Assembly (NCBI GenBank): GCA_028571685.1
Contig: CM053144.1
Coordinates: 101,338,171 to 101,402,170 of the forward strand
DNA: 64,000 nucleotides
From: Heterohyrax brucei
Taxonomy: Eukaryota; Chordata; Mammalia; Hyracoidea; Procaviidae
Direction of reading: 5' to 3'
Under the pieces are notes generated by a model. That model had not been told where the DNA came from and did not search any database. It saw only the letters and a list, made by a program, of their open reading frames with translations. Positions 23,241 through 36,009 of the stretch are shown here, piece by piece (position 1 is the stretch's first letter; every line of letters begins with the position of its first letter). The position numbers were made by a program, and so were the translations under genes.

Positions 23241-23439
23241 GATCATTAAACTCTTATACTCAATATATAGGACTGATCCTAGACACAGCGGGGCAATGGG
23301 GCGAATCCAGGATTGGTTCTACTCCCACATCATCGCTACATAACAATAACCTGTGCACAGCTGAATGTCCAGCGGTTTCATATCCATCAACCTGGCCAGC
23401 TACCACCCTTACCCTGTGTTCTCCCAGTGTAGTATATTA

Positions 23440-23668
23440 GAAAGTAATTGTAATAGCTAACACTTATTATTTACTATGTGGCACACACTATGCTTACTGT
23501 ATCACATACACCCTATTAGCTTGGAGCTGTTACAAATGATGAACCTCAGAAATGGGAGCCAATAGAGTAAGTGACTTGCCCAAGGTTACCTGCCATCAGA
23601 GCTGACGCTGAACCCGAGACTTCCTAATTCCAAAGCCCAGAGCCTTTCTCATCACACAGCACCAGCAC
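23440..23668 (-). mobile_element. MIR SINE remnant
   Basis: Reversed MIR: 'ctaacacttattatttacta', 'gtgacttgcccaaggttacc', 'agagctgacgctgaacccga'. Confidence 0.65.
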
Positions 23669-24779
23669 CATATTCCAAATACACCTGATGGCATGCTACT
23701 CTTCTGCTCTAGACAGCAGTCCCCAAGCTTTTTCCATAATAGCTTCTTTTTGAAGACAAAACTATATAAATCTCTACTACATTGTTCCTCAGTGATACTT
23801 GTACTTCTAATTTTCTCTAGGACAATACATAAGGATAAAACACAACCTTGATTGCAGATATGATTTCATATGAATTAGTGTGGTGTTAAGAGTGATAACA
23901 GCTGTATACATTAGAAAAACAGATTTACTAATACGTGAAGGATAAATTGTTTACCCAGTGTCTTCATATACACAGATTCTAGGCACCCTCCTAATAATTC
24001 TGTAGCCACAGACACCCCACCTCAGAAATTTACAGCCTACCCTTGGGACTCACTACCTAGCTCTTTTTTGATCTCACCAAAACAACTTCTAGCCTAACAG
24101 ATACTCTTTAAGCTGTGTGCTTAAATTTGTATTTTGTACTACTAAACAGTTTAATATAAATACAACTCCTCAGTTTACATAATGATGGAAATTTTAGACA
24201 TCCTTTTATTTCTTTTGTTTATATTTATATACAAATTCTTATTATGTGCTTACTGAATACCAAGTACTAGAAACTAATAGTGAACATAATTAGAACACCT
24301 GCCTTCATAGAGTCTGCACTGGGACACAGCGATAAGGAACCAACCATCAGTAACAGCCCATCCTGGAAAAGACTGTGGAAAGCAGTACAAGGTATCCTGG
24401 CAACATGGAAGATGATGTCTAAATCAGAGCAGCAAGTAAGGCTTCCAGGGGGAAATGATGCTCAAAGGATCTTAGGAAATAGTCTAAGAAGCCAACAGTG
24501 AATGAGAGAGTAGGTTTTTGATGAAAGAAAGATGGTGAATTTAGGAAGGGTTAGTATATGGTAAAAGTAGAGTGTCAGGGATAGAGTGACCCAAATGAGA
24601 CTCAAGACCTAGGCACAAGCCTTACAAGGTGCCTGTTAGGAATCTGGATACAATGTGATCTGACTGACATTGGGAGGAAATAAGATATTCCCTCAAATTG
24701 CCTAATACAGATGCCTGCCTCATCTGCCTCACATAGAGCTATCTCTGTCCAATGCAAATACAGATCCTGCTACAGCTTT
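23669..24779. other. Unassigned DNA
   Basis: No gene. Around 24,250-24,330 the text 'tactgaataccaagtactag' loosely resembles the start of a widespread old interspersed repeat, but I cannot name it. The 73-codon frame at 24,280-24,501 has no domain. Confidence 0.4.
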
Positions 24780-25155
24780 GCAGTTTAACACCCGATTCCA
24801 TTATCAGCCCAGTGCATCCGCACATCCCTAGCTCCCACGAGTGCTGGCGGCTAACGGTTCACAGTTGTGCCTGCTCTTCAGAGGATTACCCTGTGCTGGC
24901 AGAAGTCGCTTAACCCAGAAAGGATACTCACCACCTCATGACTGAAGAACATAGCTCAGCAGTGCAGTTTGTACTCTAGAACCTCACTTGAGGGTTAAGC
25001 CTGGACTTCACCTGAGACCCTATGTTAACTTACTTTTTTCTCCTTCCTCACTCAGCTTCACTCCCTCCCTTGCAGTTTTCACGGAGAGCGCATCCTCCAT
25101 AAATCAAACACACCTGTGTCTCTGATCGGGCTCTGTTTCTAAGGGACACATCCGA
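24780..25155 (+). mobile_element. Probable ancient LTR
   Basis: The 3' half resembles old class III or related LTRs: a C/T-rich part with 'ctttttctccttcctcac', a polyadenylation-like 'ccataaatcaaacaca', then 'ctctgatcgggctctgtttc' and a terminus 'aagggacaca'. The family is not identified. Confidence 0.4.
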
Positions 25156-25159
25156 GGAC

Positions 25160-25309
25160 AAAAAACCAAACCCACTACTATCAAGTCAGTTCCAACTCAT
25201 AGCAACCCTACAAAAAGAAATCAACTACCCCAAGGAGCACCTGGCAGATTTGAACTGCTGACCTCGTGGTTAGCAGAAACACTTAACCACTAAGCCACCA
25301 GGTGTTTCC
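25160..25309 (-). mobile_element. AfroSINE (short form)
   Basis: Reversed copy: 'aaaaccaaacccactactat', 'agttccaactcatagcaacc', 'gatttgaactgctgacctcg', 'acttaaccactaagccacca'. Confidence 0.88.
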
Positions 25310-26872
25310 CCACCCAAGACAGAACACAAAAATTAAAGAAAAACCCTATGAGGAGAAATGCATATAAAGGAAAAAGACACATTAAATCAAATGAAGTTAT
25401 CTTTGGATAGATGACTCAGAATGCACTCATTCATGTGATCCATGCATTGCTCCCTGAACAGTGTCAGACCAAAGGAAATCCAGGCCAGAAAACAACACAC
25501 GATTTTGCAATTATTCAAGTTTTAATTTTCAGTCTTCCAGATACCATACATGGAGTACGTAACCCAAATCAATGCTTCATAACATCCGTCCTTTCACTTC
25601 AATACACTTTCCTCATCTCAAAATTCCTCCCCACCCTCCCTTTTTAAAGATTCACTAACACTAACCCTTCCTCCTCCAGCCCCATCACAAGTGACTCTTC
25701 TTGTCTTCTCCCTTTTGTCCTGTTTGTACATCATGAAATAACATCCCTCCCCTCCACACACATCCTCAAAACATAAGTACAACTGGAGAATGGGAAAGGG
25801 AAGGGACATTCATATAGTCATAACTTCTGTCCAATTGTTATTAGAGTGCTCCACGTATCATCTGATTACTCATTTGAGATTAAACCACTTAATGTTTCCC
25901 TCTACTATTCTTTCCATTTTGTTTCTTAGCAAGTTGTAGTCGATCAATAAAGCAGAAACATAGCTAAAGCCCTGAAAAGAAAACAAGAAAAAAAAATCAG
26001 AAAAATTGGTCAAAACTAAAATGTTATATGGGAATGTACATTTTCACTTAGTTATATTAAAAAAAAGCTATAAAAAAAAAAAAAACTTAAATGCCTGGAT
26101 GTGCTCCTTATCTTTATCTTTCTTCACTCGCATCCTGAGGCAAAATGCTGATTGCAAACAGAAGATTACTAAGTCCCAAAAGAACCTTTCAGAAAAGGTT
26201 CAAAATAGGACAAGCAAAAATACAGAAAGATCAAGCATTAGCTTCATCAAAGAAGACGATTAACACTATCCACCTTCCAACCAACGGAGGAGTCTGGAGA
26301 TTACAAATAAACACTTTGCATTCATCGCTGGCAGCCCCACGACGGCACTCGCGTGTCCATGGATGACCCTTCCAGATGTGCTGCCAGGAGCTATCTGTAC
26401 TTTCCTGGAGTGAACCGCCCTAAGAAAAAGTCATTAAAATCTTAGCCGTGGAAAATGGATCTTTGAAATTCTTCCTTTAGTTGGTAGTGGCAGCAGTAGC
26501 AACAGCAGAGCCCCATTTAGTGCCACGTGTCAACAGAGCCTGGTTGCTCTGAATGTACAGTACTGTGTACAGCAGTGCTTGGCTCTGCCAGGGCCTTCAA
26601 GAAGCCCACTTTCTGTCAAGCAGGTTGCTTTTCTGTTTTATTAGATGCAAAGTAAGGCAAATCCTTGTTTTCATGGCTTAGAAAATTTTGCATGAATACT
26701 TCAGGTGTCTGATTTATATGTTTTTCTAAGCAACTCCAAAAAGAAAATATGATCACTGGGAGTTTTTTTTTTAGAGTTGCAGTGCTACACTTTATTCCAC
26801 TTTATTCCACGGAAGTGAAGCACTGAGGGCTGAGGCTGCCTCACCTTCTCAGTCCATTTAGTGGGCATGAAA
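25310..26872. other. Unassigned DNA
   Basis: No gene recognised. A C/T-rich patch lies at 25,600-25,780 and an A-run at about 26,071-26,086. A less AT-rich part (26,270-26,620) has no frame or splice pattern I can defend. A 10-bp unit ACTTTATTCC is repeated twice near 26,788-26,808. Confidence 0.4.
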
Positions 26873-26985
26873 TCAGCTACCCACATAGTTGTGAGCTCCT
26901 TGAAATAAGGTGTCTGTTTTACTCAATGTCATATCCTAAATATCTACCACATAATCAACTAGTGCTTAATATTTTTGAACTTAAA
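26873..26985 (+). mobile_element. L2 3' end remnant
   Basis: L2 3' UTR pattern: 'gttgtgagctccttgaaata', 'ggtgtctgttttactcaatg', 'tatcctaaatatctaccaca'. Confidence 0.5.
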
Positions 26986-27508
26986 TCTTCAACCTACACA
27001 GTAAAAATGTAAAAGGTCTTTCTGGAACTTTCAGAGGTTATCCTGATAAAGTGCCTCAAGGGAAGAGCTCTCTAAAAACTTGATATCTAATAATGTATGC
27101 TATATATGTGCCTCCTCATTAAATACCCATATTACTATCAAATGAGATCTTATAGTCTCAATTATGTTAGAGGAAGAAACTATATATTCTAATTCTTTTA
27201 AGTATCCTTTTAATGCCAGTATCTTATACAATGGATTTGTACTACATAAACAAGTTACAAGTGACTAGACTTAATATATACTGTATAAGTATTACACATT
27301 ATTTATGTTTTTATATTGTGTTCCTTTTAAGTTTATGATAAAGCATACTTGGATTGAAGGATGATGAAATAATTGCTTCAGAGTAGTGCTAGCCTCAGAT
27401 AAGTATTGTTAAAGCTTTTGCTCATTCCTGCCTACATTTTTTTTTCTGCTATTACAATACCATCTGAGAATTAGAATAGTATTCTACTGTAAAATAAAAT
27501 GAAACAGA
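26986..27508. other. Unassigned DNA
   Basis: AT-rich, nothing recognised. Confidence 0.4.
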
Positions 27509-27592
27509 GTGTTATGGATGGAATTTTGTTCTCTCAAAATATGTATTTGGATTCTAACCCCTATACACGTTGAGGTAATCAAAAAGATGACT
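27509..27592 (+). mobile_element. LTR 5' end fragment
   Basis: Matches the start of the abundant LTR family: 'gttatggatggaattttgtt' followed by 'attctaacccctatacacgt'. It breaks off after about 80 bp. Confidence 0.55.
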
Positions 27593-27619
27593 CAAGACCA
27601 GGGAACATTTCATTCTTTT

Positions 27620-27668
27620 ATTCCTAAGGTCATCACAAGTCAGAGTTGGGTTGACAGCAACTAACAAA
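27620..27668 (+). mobile_element. AfroSINE/RTE 3' tail fragment
   Basis: Short tail 'ggtcatcacaagtcagagtt' followed by 'gacagcaactaacaaa'. It is too short to assign to SINE or LINE. Confidence 0.5.
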
Positions 27669-27754
27669 TACCTATGGATATAATCTAATTTAATGTAATT
27701 ACTTTCCATAATATACTTTAGTGTAATATAATGAATTGAGATCATATAGTGTAG

Positions 27755-29868
27755 TTGTTGTTATTGTTGGGTCCCATCAAGTCAGTTCTGACTCACAGCC
27801 ACCCTACGCACGACAGAACGAAACACTGCCTGGTCTTGCATCATGTCCACAATCATTCGTATACTTAAGCCCATTGTTGGGGCCACTGTGTCAATACATC
27901 TCGTCAAGGGTCTTCCTCTTTTTCACTAACCCTCCACTCTACCAAACACCATGCCCTTCTCCAGGGGCTGGTCCTTCCTGACATGTCCAAAGTATGTAAG
28001 ACACAGTCTTGCCATCTCCGCTTCCAAGGAGCACTCTGGTTGTACTTCTTCCAGAACAGATCTATTTGTTCTTTTGTGGGTCCATGACCCATTCAACATT
28101 CTTCAACACCACAATTCAAAGGCATCAATTCTTCTTCTGTCTTCTTTGTTCGTTGTCAAGCTTTCACATGCACATGATATAACTGAAAATACCATGGCTT
28201 GGGTCAGACACACTTTACTCTTCAAGGTGACATCTTTAATTTTCAATACTTTAAAGAGGTCCATAGCAGCAGATTTTCCCAGTGCAATGCATCCTTTGAT
28301 TTCCTCACTGATGCTTCCACGAGTGTTGATTGTGGATCCAAGTACAATGAAGCCCTTGACAACCTCAATCTTTTCTCCATTTATGATGATGTTGCTTACT
28401 GGTCCAGTTGTGAGGATTTTTGTTTTCTTGATGTTGAGGTGCAACCCTTACCAAAGGCTGTGGTCCTTGATCTTCATCAGTGAGTGTTTCAAATCTTCTT
28501 CACTTCCAGCAAGTAAGGTGGTGTCATCTGTATAATACAGGTTGTCCTTTAATCCTGATAACCTTGTTCTTTTTCATATAATCCAGCTTCTCAGATTACT
28601 TGTTCAGCATAGAGATTGAAAAGGTACGGTGAAAGGATACAACCCTGACACACTGCTTTCCTGACTTTAAACCGTGCAGTGTCTGCTTGTTCTGTTTGCA
28701 TGACTACCTCTTGATCCATATACAGATTCCTTAAGAGAACAGTAGGTGTTCTGGAATTCCCATTCTCTGCAATGTTAGCCATAACATACTATGATCTACA
28801 CAGTCGAATGCCTTTGCATAGCCAACGAAACATAGGTAAACATCTTTGTGGTATTCTCTGCTTTCAGCCAAGATCCATCTGACATCAGCAATGATAATCC
28901 TGGTTCTACATCCTCTTCTGAATCCAGCTTGAATTTCTGGCAGTTCCTTGTCCCTCTACTGTTGCAGTCACTTTTGAATGATCTAGAACAAAATTTTACT
29001 TGTGTGTGATATTAATGTTGTTCAGTAATTTCTACATTTGGTTGGATCAGCTTAACTTTGGGATAGGCATAAATATGGATCCCTTCCAGTCAGCTAGGCA
29101 GGTAGCTGTCCTCCAGATTTCCTGGTATAGATGAGTGAGCACTTCTGGCGCTGCATCTGGTTGTTGCAGTATCTCAGCTCATATTCCATCAATCCCTGGA
29201 GCCTTGTTTTTTGGCAATGCTTTAAATGAAACTTCAGCTTCTTCCTTCAGTACCATCAGCTCCAGATCATGTGCTACCTCTTCAAATGGCTGAACATTGA
29301 CCAGTTCTTTCTTGTATAACAACTCTGTGTATTCCTTCCATCTTCTTTTGATGCTCCCTGAGTCTAACATTTTCTCTGTAGAATCCTTCACTATTTCAAT
29401 TCAAAGCTTGAATTTTTACTTAGTTCTTTCAGCTTGAGAAATGTAGAATGTGTTCTTCCTTCTGGTTTTCCATTTCCAGTTCTTTGCACATGTCATTATA
29501 ATACTTTGTCTTCTCGAGCTGCTCTTGAAATCTTCTGTTTACATCTCTTACTTCACCATTCCTTCCTTTTACTTTAGCTGCTCAACCTTCAAGAGCAAGT
29601 TTCAGAGTTTCATCTGACATCCAATTTGATCTTTTCTTTCTTTCCTGTCTTCCTAATGACCTCTTGCTCTGTTCATGGATACTGTCTTTGTCATTCCACA
29701 GTTCATCTGGTCTTTAGTCATTAGTGTTCAACACACCAATTCTGTTCCTGTGATGGTCTTTAAGCTCAGGAGGGACATACTCAGGGTTATGCTTTGGCTT
29801 TCATGGACTTGTTCTCATTTTCTTCAGTTTCAATACAGTGTAGAGTAGATTCAATGTCTAAGAACTTC
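27755..29868 (-). mobile_element. RTE/BovB-type LINE with RT remnants
   Basis: About 2.1 kb, 3' end on the left ('gttgttgttattgttgggtc', reversed AAC tail). Minus-strand frames in 5'-to-3' order are 29,391-29,179 ('FKALPKNKAPGIDGI', RT start), 28,782-28,591 ('KAVCQGCILSPYLFNLYAE', RT motif with the GxxLSP block), about 28,535-28,500 (catalytic box reading YTDD where YADD is usual) and 28,444-28,103 ('IKKTKILTTGPVSNIIING' onward), then the C-terminal region. The frame is broken several times. The endonuclease part is not recognisable upstream of 29,868, where an LTR begins. Confidence 0.85.
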
Positions 29869-29869
29869 T

Positions 29870-30118
29870 GAGTTACTTAAAGAGCAGAATAGATGCAGAT
29901 ACAAGCATACATACAGAGAGAAAAGAGACACCATGTGATGATCCTCTACAAGGAATACCATGGAATCAAGCACTGCTATCAACAATGAAGAAATACACAC
30001 AGCCAAAACCTTGATTTTTGACTCTTAATCTCCAGAACTGTGAGAAAATAAATATTTCTGTTCTTTAAAGTGACCACTTGTGGTATTTGTGTTACAGTAG
30101 CATTAGGTAACTAACACA
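29870..30118 (+). mobile_element. ERVL/MaLR-type LTR, 3' half
   Basis: Ends with 'gaactgtgagaaaataaata' (polyadenylation signal) and the terminus 'acagtagcattaggtaacta' then ACACA. The 5' half is missing. It separates the RTE from the next L1. Confidence 0.65.
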
Positions 30119-30261
30119 GGGAGGAGTGAAGGAAGCAAGAAGTATTCTCGTAAGCTTAACCTAAATCAGCGAATAGCTGTACCATGATAAGCCACTGAGG
30201 AGTGTTAACTTGTGCTGATCCTCTGCTGAAATACTTTTTAAAATATTTCAAGAAAAATCCC

Positions 30262-33200
30262 AAAGTTGTTTCTTCAAAAAGATCAATAAAATTGACAAAA
30301 CACTTGTTGTCTGCCACAGAAGTAAAGAGAAATAATGCAAATAACTAAAATAAGAAATGGAAACAGAGATATTACAACAGACCAAACTGAAGTAAAAAGG
30401 ATTATTACAGAATACCATGAACAGCTAAACTCCAACAAAATTGATATCTGTGATGAAATGGAAAAATTTATACAGGTACATAACCTACATAAACTAACTC
30501 AAAAGGAAGTAGAAAGTCTCAACAAATCCCTAACAAGCAAAAACATTACTTAGTTAAAAAAATAGAAAAAAGAAATCTTGGACCAGAGCACTTCCTTGGG
30601 ACATTCCATCAAATACTTAGAGAATTGACATCAATTTTGTTCAAACCCCTCCAAAAATAGGGGAAGAAAAAATATTCCCCAATTCATTTATGAAGCCAGC
30701 AGTTATCTTGTACTGAAGCTAGACAAGGACACCACAAGGAAAGACAACTACATACCAATATCCATTATGAATATAAAAAAAGCCAAAGCCACTGCCTTCA
30801 AGTCACTTCCAACTCATAGAGACCCTATAGGTCAGAGTAAACCTGCCCCATACAGTTTCCAAGGAGCACCTGGCACATTTGAACTACTGACCTTTTGGTT
30901 AGCAGATGTAGAGCTTAACAGCTATGCTGTTATTGCCAAAATTCTCAGTGAAATACCAGCAATCAGAATCCAACAACATGTTAATAGATTTATATATCAT
31001 GATCAGTTGGGGTTTATCAGGCATGCAAGTTTGGTTCAACATTAGAAAATCACTAACAGAGCACACCACATTGACAGAACAAAAGAGCCACATGATCATC
31101 TCAGCTGATGCAGAAAAGTATTCAATACAACCCAGCACCTTTTCCTGATAAAAAATTCTTAACAGAATATGGATAAAAGGGAAGTTCTTCCACATTAGTA
31201 AAGGCATTTATGAAAAACCAACAGTCAACAGTATACTCAATGGACAAAGATGGAAAAACTTCCCCTTGAAAGCAGGAACAAGAAAAGGATATCCAGTCTC
31301 ATCACCCATATTCAGTATTGTACTGTAAATCCTAGCCAGACCAATAAGGTGACAAAAAGAAAAGGCACCAAATTGGAAAGGAAGGAGGTAAAAGTATCTC
31401 TATTCACAGATGACACAATCTTGTATATAGAAAACTGGAAAACTCCACTAAAGAGCTTCTAGATCTAAAAAAGAAATTTAGTCAAGTTGCAGGATACAAG
31501 CTCAACACACAAAAATCTGCTGGGTTTCTATACACTAGCAATGAGAAATCTGAACATGAGACTAAGAAAACAACTCCATTTGTAATAGCATCTAAAAGAA
31601 TAAAATATCTAGGGATAAATTTATTCAAGAATGCAATCAATTTATGCAATGAAAATTATGAAACACTGCTGAAAGAGACTAACAAATATCTAAAAGGATG
31701 GAAAGATATTCTGTGTTCATGGATCAGAAGACTTAATATTGTCACATGTGAATTTTACCCAAAGAGATCTACAAAGCAATTCTGATTAAAATTCCAACAG
31801 CATTCATTCTTTACAGAGATGAAAAAAAAATCTAATCTTGGATTTTACATGAAAAGACCAAAGTTTCCAAACAACTGAAGCAATTCTGAAGAAGAACAAA
31901 CTAGAAGGCCTCATACTTCCTAACTTCAAAACATGTGCTACAGCTACAGTAATCGAAACACCTTGGTACTGGTTTAATGACAGACACCTGTATCAATGCA
32001 ATCGAATCGAAATTCAGAAATAATTCCAAACATCTATAATCAACTGATTTTTGATAAATGAATCCAAATCCATTCAATAAGGAAGGAGCAGTGTCTTCAG
32101 TGGGTGATGCTGGCAAAGTCAGATAAGTCTCAACAAAAGGAAATAAGAACCATATCTTATACCATACACAAAAAATAATTTAAAATAGGCCAAGGACCTA
32201 AAAGTTCATTTAAATACTGTAAAGCTCTAAGAAGAAAATGTAGGAGCAAATCTTTAAGAGCTAATTTTGTTTCAGTGATCAAACACAACAACCAATGCGT
32301 ACGCAACAGGAAACAAAACTGATAACTGGGACCTCATAAAAATTAAATATTTATGTTCATCAAAGCATATTATCAAAACAGTAAAGAGACAACCTACAGA
32401 CCGGGAAGAAAATCTCTGGTAATGATATAACTGATAAGGGTCTAATATCTGAAATATATAGAACACCTCTACAACTTAACAAAAAGACAAACCATCAAAA
32501 CTAGGACTTGACACTTCATCAAAGAGGAAATTCAAACAGCTACACAGATACTTTAAAAGACCCTCAAGATCATCAGACATTAGAAAAACGCAAGTCAAAA
32601 TCACAATGAAAAACCATTTCACTCCTGCTACAACGGCTAAAACATTTTAAAGAAAGAAAGAAAGAGAAAAAAAATAACAACTGTCAGAGGGGATTTGGAG
32701 AAATGTAAATTTCATCAGTTGCTGGGAGGAGAGTGTAAAATGGTACAGCTATTGTGAAAATGAGTCTAGAGGTTCCTCAAAAACCCAGTGGTAGAGTTGC
32801 CATATGACCCAGAAATTCCACTCCTAGCTACATGCCTTGGGGATCTTACGGAAGTGACATGATCAGACTTATGCACACCTATGTTTGTTGCAGCATTATT
32901 CCAAACAGCAAAAGAGATGGAAAAAACCTGAGTGCCCATCAAAGGATGAATGGATACATACAATGGAATGCTAGTTAGCAATAAAGAAAAGTTACTTCCT
33001 GAATTATTGTATAAGGTGGATTAACGTCAAGGATATAACATTATATAAGTCAATCAAAAAGATTATATTTTGTCACCTTTATCAAATGACATGAATATGT
33101 AAATATACAGAAATTAATATTCATTGGTGGCTACCAGGGGTAGATGAGGAGGAGAGCAAAAGTGCTCCTTAGGTAACAGTCACTTTTTCTTTAGAGAAAT

Positions 33201-33600
33201 GGAAAAGTTGACACCAAATACTACTGAAGTTTCCACAGCATGACCAATGTAACTGACATCAGAAAGCTGTACATGAGGAAAAAGGATGAGTGGGCAAACG
33301 CTAAGTGTTTATGTCTCTGCAACAATAATAACCACAAAAGGGGAAGGGCTACAGATACTGATACTAATTAGACATAACCAGTAGCATCATGGGATTCTTT
33401 CCCTTAATTTTCAGTCTTAGGGCCCTGGTCTCATGCAACGAATCAGTCCATTGGTATAATTAGGTTCTTACAGTTTGTATTTTACCTCCTAGCACAGTGA
33501 GTAGTGTCTGGAGCCCAAGAGCTTCTGAGCAGCCATCTAAAACATAACCACAGGCATACACGGTGAAATTGCAGGTTTGGCTCCACAGTAAAGTAAGTCA
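30262..33600 (+). mobile_element. L1, 5'-truncated, ORF2 and 3' UTR
   Basis: A degraded L1 running from within ORF2 to the 3' UTR. The frame at 30,335-30,553 encodes the region before the RT ('QITKIRNGNRDITTDQTEVK'). After the AfroSINE (30,772-30,929) come RT-domain blocks: 'ccaaaattctcagtgaaata', 'gatcagttggggtttatcag', and 'ttcacagatgacacaatctt' near 31,405 (the TDD catalytic box). C-terminal blocks follow near 32,790-32,980 ('ccatatgacccagaaattcc', 'ggatacatacaatggaatgc'). From about 33,340 the DNA matches the 3' UTR seen at 21,185 ('gccctggtctcatgcaacga'). Many stops; not functional. Confidence 0.8.
30772..30929 (-). mobile_element. AfroSINE inside L1 ORF2
   Basis: Reversed short-form copy: 'gccaaagccactgccttcaa', 'gaccctataggtcagagtaa', 'catttgaactactgaccttt', 'agagcttaacagctatgct'. 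L1 text is continuous on either side once it is removed. Confidence 0.88.
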
Positions 33601-33644
33601 CACAATTTTGGGGGTTTCCCAGTGCATATTAAAAGTTACATTTA

Positions 33645-33800
33645 CCCTATACTGTATCCTGTGACCGAGTGGTTAAGAGCTGTAGCTTTTAACCAGAAGG
33701 TCAGCAGGTCAAATCCATCAGGTGCTCTTTGGAAAACTATGTTGTCCCATAGGGTAGCTGTAAGTCAGAATCTACTAGGCAGCGATGGGTTTGTTTTTTT
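33645..33800 (+). mobile_element. AfroSINE (short form)
   Basis: 'gtgaccgagtggttaagagc' (A box), 'gtcagcaggtcaaatccatc' (B box), 'gtgctctttggaaaactatg', 'agggtagctgtaagtcagaa', and a T-rich tail. Confidence 0.85.
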
Positions 33801-34918
33801 CTGTCAGTCTTTTAAGTGTGAAATATCACTATGTCTTTAAAAGTGTCTGTAGCTTAATTACAAAAAACCCTTCGTGGCTAAAAAATGCTAACCATCATCT
33901 GATCCTTCACTGAGCCAAGTCTTGCCTCGATGTTGGCAGCTGATCAGAGTGGTAGTTGTGCGGACAGTTGAGTGGCTGCTGAACTTCTTAAAGTAAGACA
34001 ATGAAGTCTGTCACGTCAACTGACTCTTCCTTTCACAAAAAAATTTCACTGCAGCTTGCAATGCTGTTTCATGGCATTTTGCACACAACACAGTTTCTTT
34101 CAAAATTGGAGTCAACCTTCTCAACCCCCTGTACTGCTTTATCAATTTAATTCTTTGTTGTCATTTCAACAGTGTTCACAGTGTCTTTACCTGGAGCAGA
34201 TTCCATCTCAAGAAACCACTTTGTTGGCTTACCCCAAAAAAGCAATTCCTCATTCATTCAAGTTTTATCACGTCATTGCAGCAATTCAGTCACACCTTCA
34301 GGCTTCACTTCTAATTCTAGGTCTCTTGCTATTTCTGCTACATCTGCAGCTACTTCCCCCACTGAAATATTGAACCCCTCAAAGTCATCCATGAGAGTTG
34401 GAATCAACTTCTTCCAAACTCCTGTGGATGTTGATTTTGACCTCCTTGCATGGATCACAAATGTTCTTAATGGCATCTAAAATGGTGAAAACTTTCTAAA
34501 ATGTTTTCATTGTACTTTTCTCAGATCCATGAGAAGAATCACTATCTACGACAGCTATAACCTTATCAAAAGTATTTCTTAAATGGTACTAACAAGATGG
34601 CTTGAAAAAATGGGTGTGTTAGTAGGCACTAAAACAACAGTAAACTCCTTGTACACTTCCATCAGAGCTCTTGGGTAACCAGCCACATTGACAATGAGCA
34701 ATCATATTTTGAAAGAAATCTTTTTTTTTTTTCTGAGCCATAAGTCTCAACAAGAGGCTGAAAATACTCAGTAAACCATGTTGTGAACAGACGTGCTGTC
34801 ACACAGCCTTTGTTGTTCACAGAGTGCAAGCAGAGTTGATTCTGCATAATTCTTAGTGGCCCTAGGATTTTTAAAATGGGTATTGGCTTCAACTTAAAGT
34901 CACCAGCTGCATTAGCAC

Positions 34919-35444
34919 TGGTCGTAGATTGAACTGTCCCTGAAAAAGTGTATGTAGCCATTTGGCTGGGCCTTGATTCCCAATATTTTATGTTTGTGCT
35001 CCATTTTGTGCTTCTCTTATGCTGTATGTTAAAGAGGACTAGAGTGGGACTGTTAATCCCTTCCTAAGGTCCCCTCCCTGCTCCACTGTAAAGGAAGTTT
35101 ACCTGGAGTGTGGCTTATACCACCTTTTACCCTCTCATACTAAGAGAGATAAAAGGAAAGGGAAGCAAGGAGAGAGTTGAGAACCGCACACCATCCAAAA
35201 ATTGCAGCACCAGGAATAGAGCATGTCCTTTAGAGCTGAGGTTCCTGTGCCATGATGCTCCGTGACCAGAGACAAATACAACACAAAAACTGTCCTCTGA
35301 GGCTGACTGAGGGAAAGCCTTTTCCTGGACGGACACGCTAATTGGGATCTGTCTCCTATTGGACTATGTAAGAATAGGCTTTCCTTTGTTAAAGCCATCC
35401 ACTTCGTGGTATTTCTGTTGGAGCAGCACTAGATGACCAAAACA
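34919..35444 (+). mobile_element. ERVL/MaLR-type solo LTR inside Tigger1
   Basis: Full LTR: it starts 'tggtcgtagattgaactgtc', passes 'catttggctgggccttgatt', 'tactaagagagataaaagga' (TATA-like region) and 'gagctgaggttcctgtgcca', and ends 'gagcagcactagatgaccaa' then AACA. Transposase text stops at 34,918 and resumes at 35,445. The flanks AGCAC and GCCAC are compatible with a mutated 5-bp duplication but are not exact. Confidence 0.8.
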
Positions 35445-36009
35445 GCCACCAGCAAGAGTTAACCTGTCCTTTGAAGCTTTGAACTCAGGCATTGCCTTCT
35501 CTCTAGGTATGAAAATTCTAGTTGGCACTTTCTTCCAGTGTACAGCTGTTTTGTTTCATTGAAAAGCTGTTGTTTAATCTGGCCCCATCACCAGTTATCT
35601 TAGCTAGATCATCTAGATAACTTGCTGCAGCCTCTATGTTAGCACTTGCTGTTTCATCTGGCACTTTTATTTATGAAGGCACTTCTTAAACCTCATGTAC
35701 CACCCTCTGTTAGCTTCAAACTTTTCTTCTGCAGCTTCCTCACCTCTCTCAGCCTTCATTGAACTGAAGGCCTTGCTCTCGGTTAGGTTTGGCTGAAAGG
35801 AATGTTGTGGCTAGTTTGATCTTCACCCCAGACCGCTACAACTTTCTTCGTATCAGCTTAGTGTTTCACTTTGTTACCATTCACATGTTCTTTGAAGTTA
35901 CACTTTTCCCCCAAGTACCTTTTTAACTCTGCAATGAAGTCACTTCTGAGGTTCACCCTTCATCCAAGGGTTAGACAGGCCCATGAGACAAATAATACAT
36001 ATAGTTCAA

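Noticed and set aside
27951..28535. 194-codon + strand frame, the longest open + frame in the window
   Set aside because: Antisense to RTE reverse-transcriptase remnants; open by chance because stops are rare on that strand of the element.
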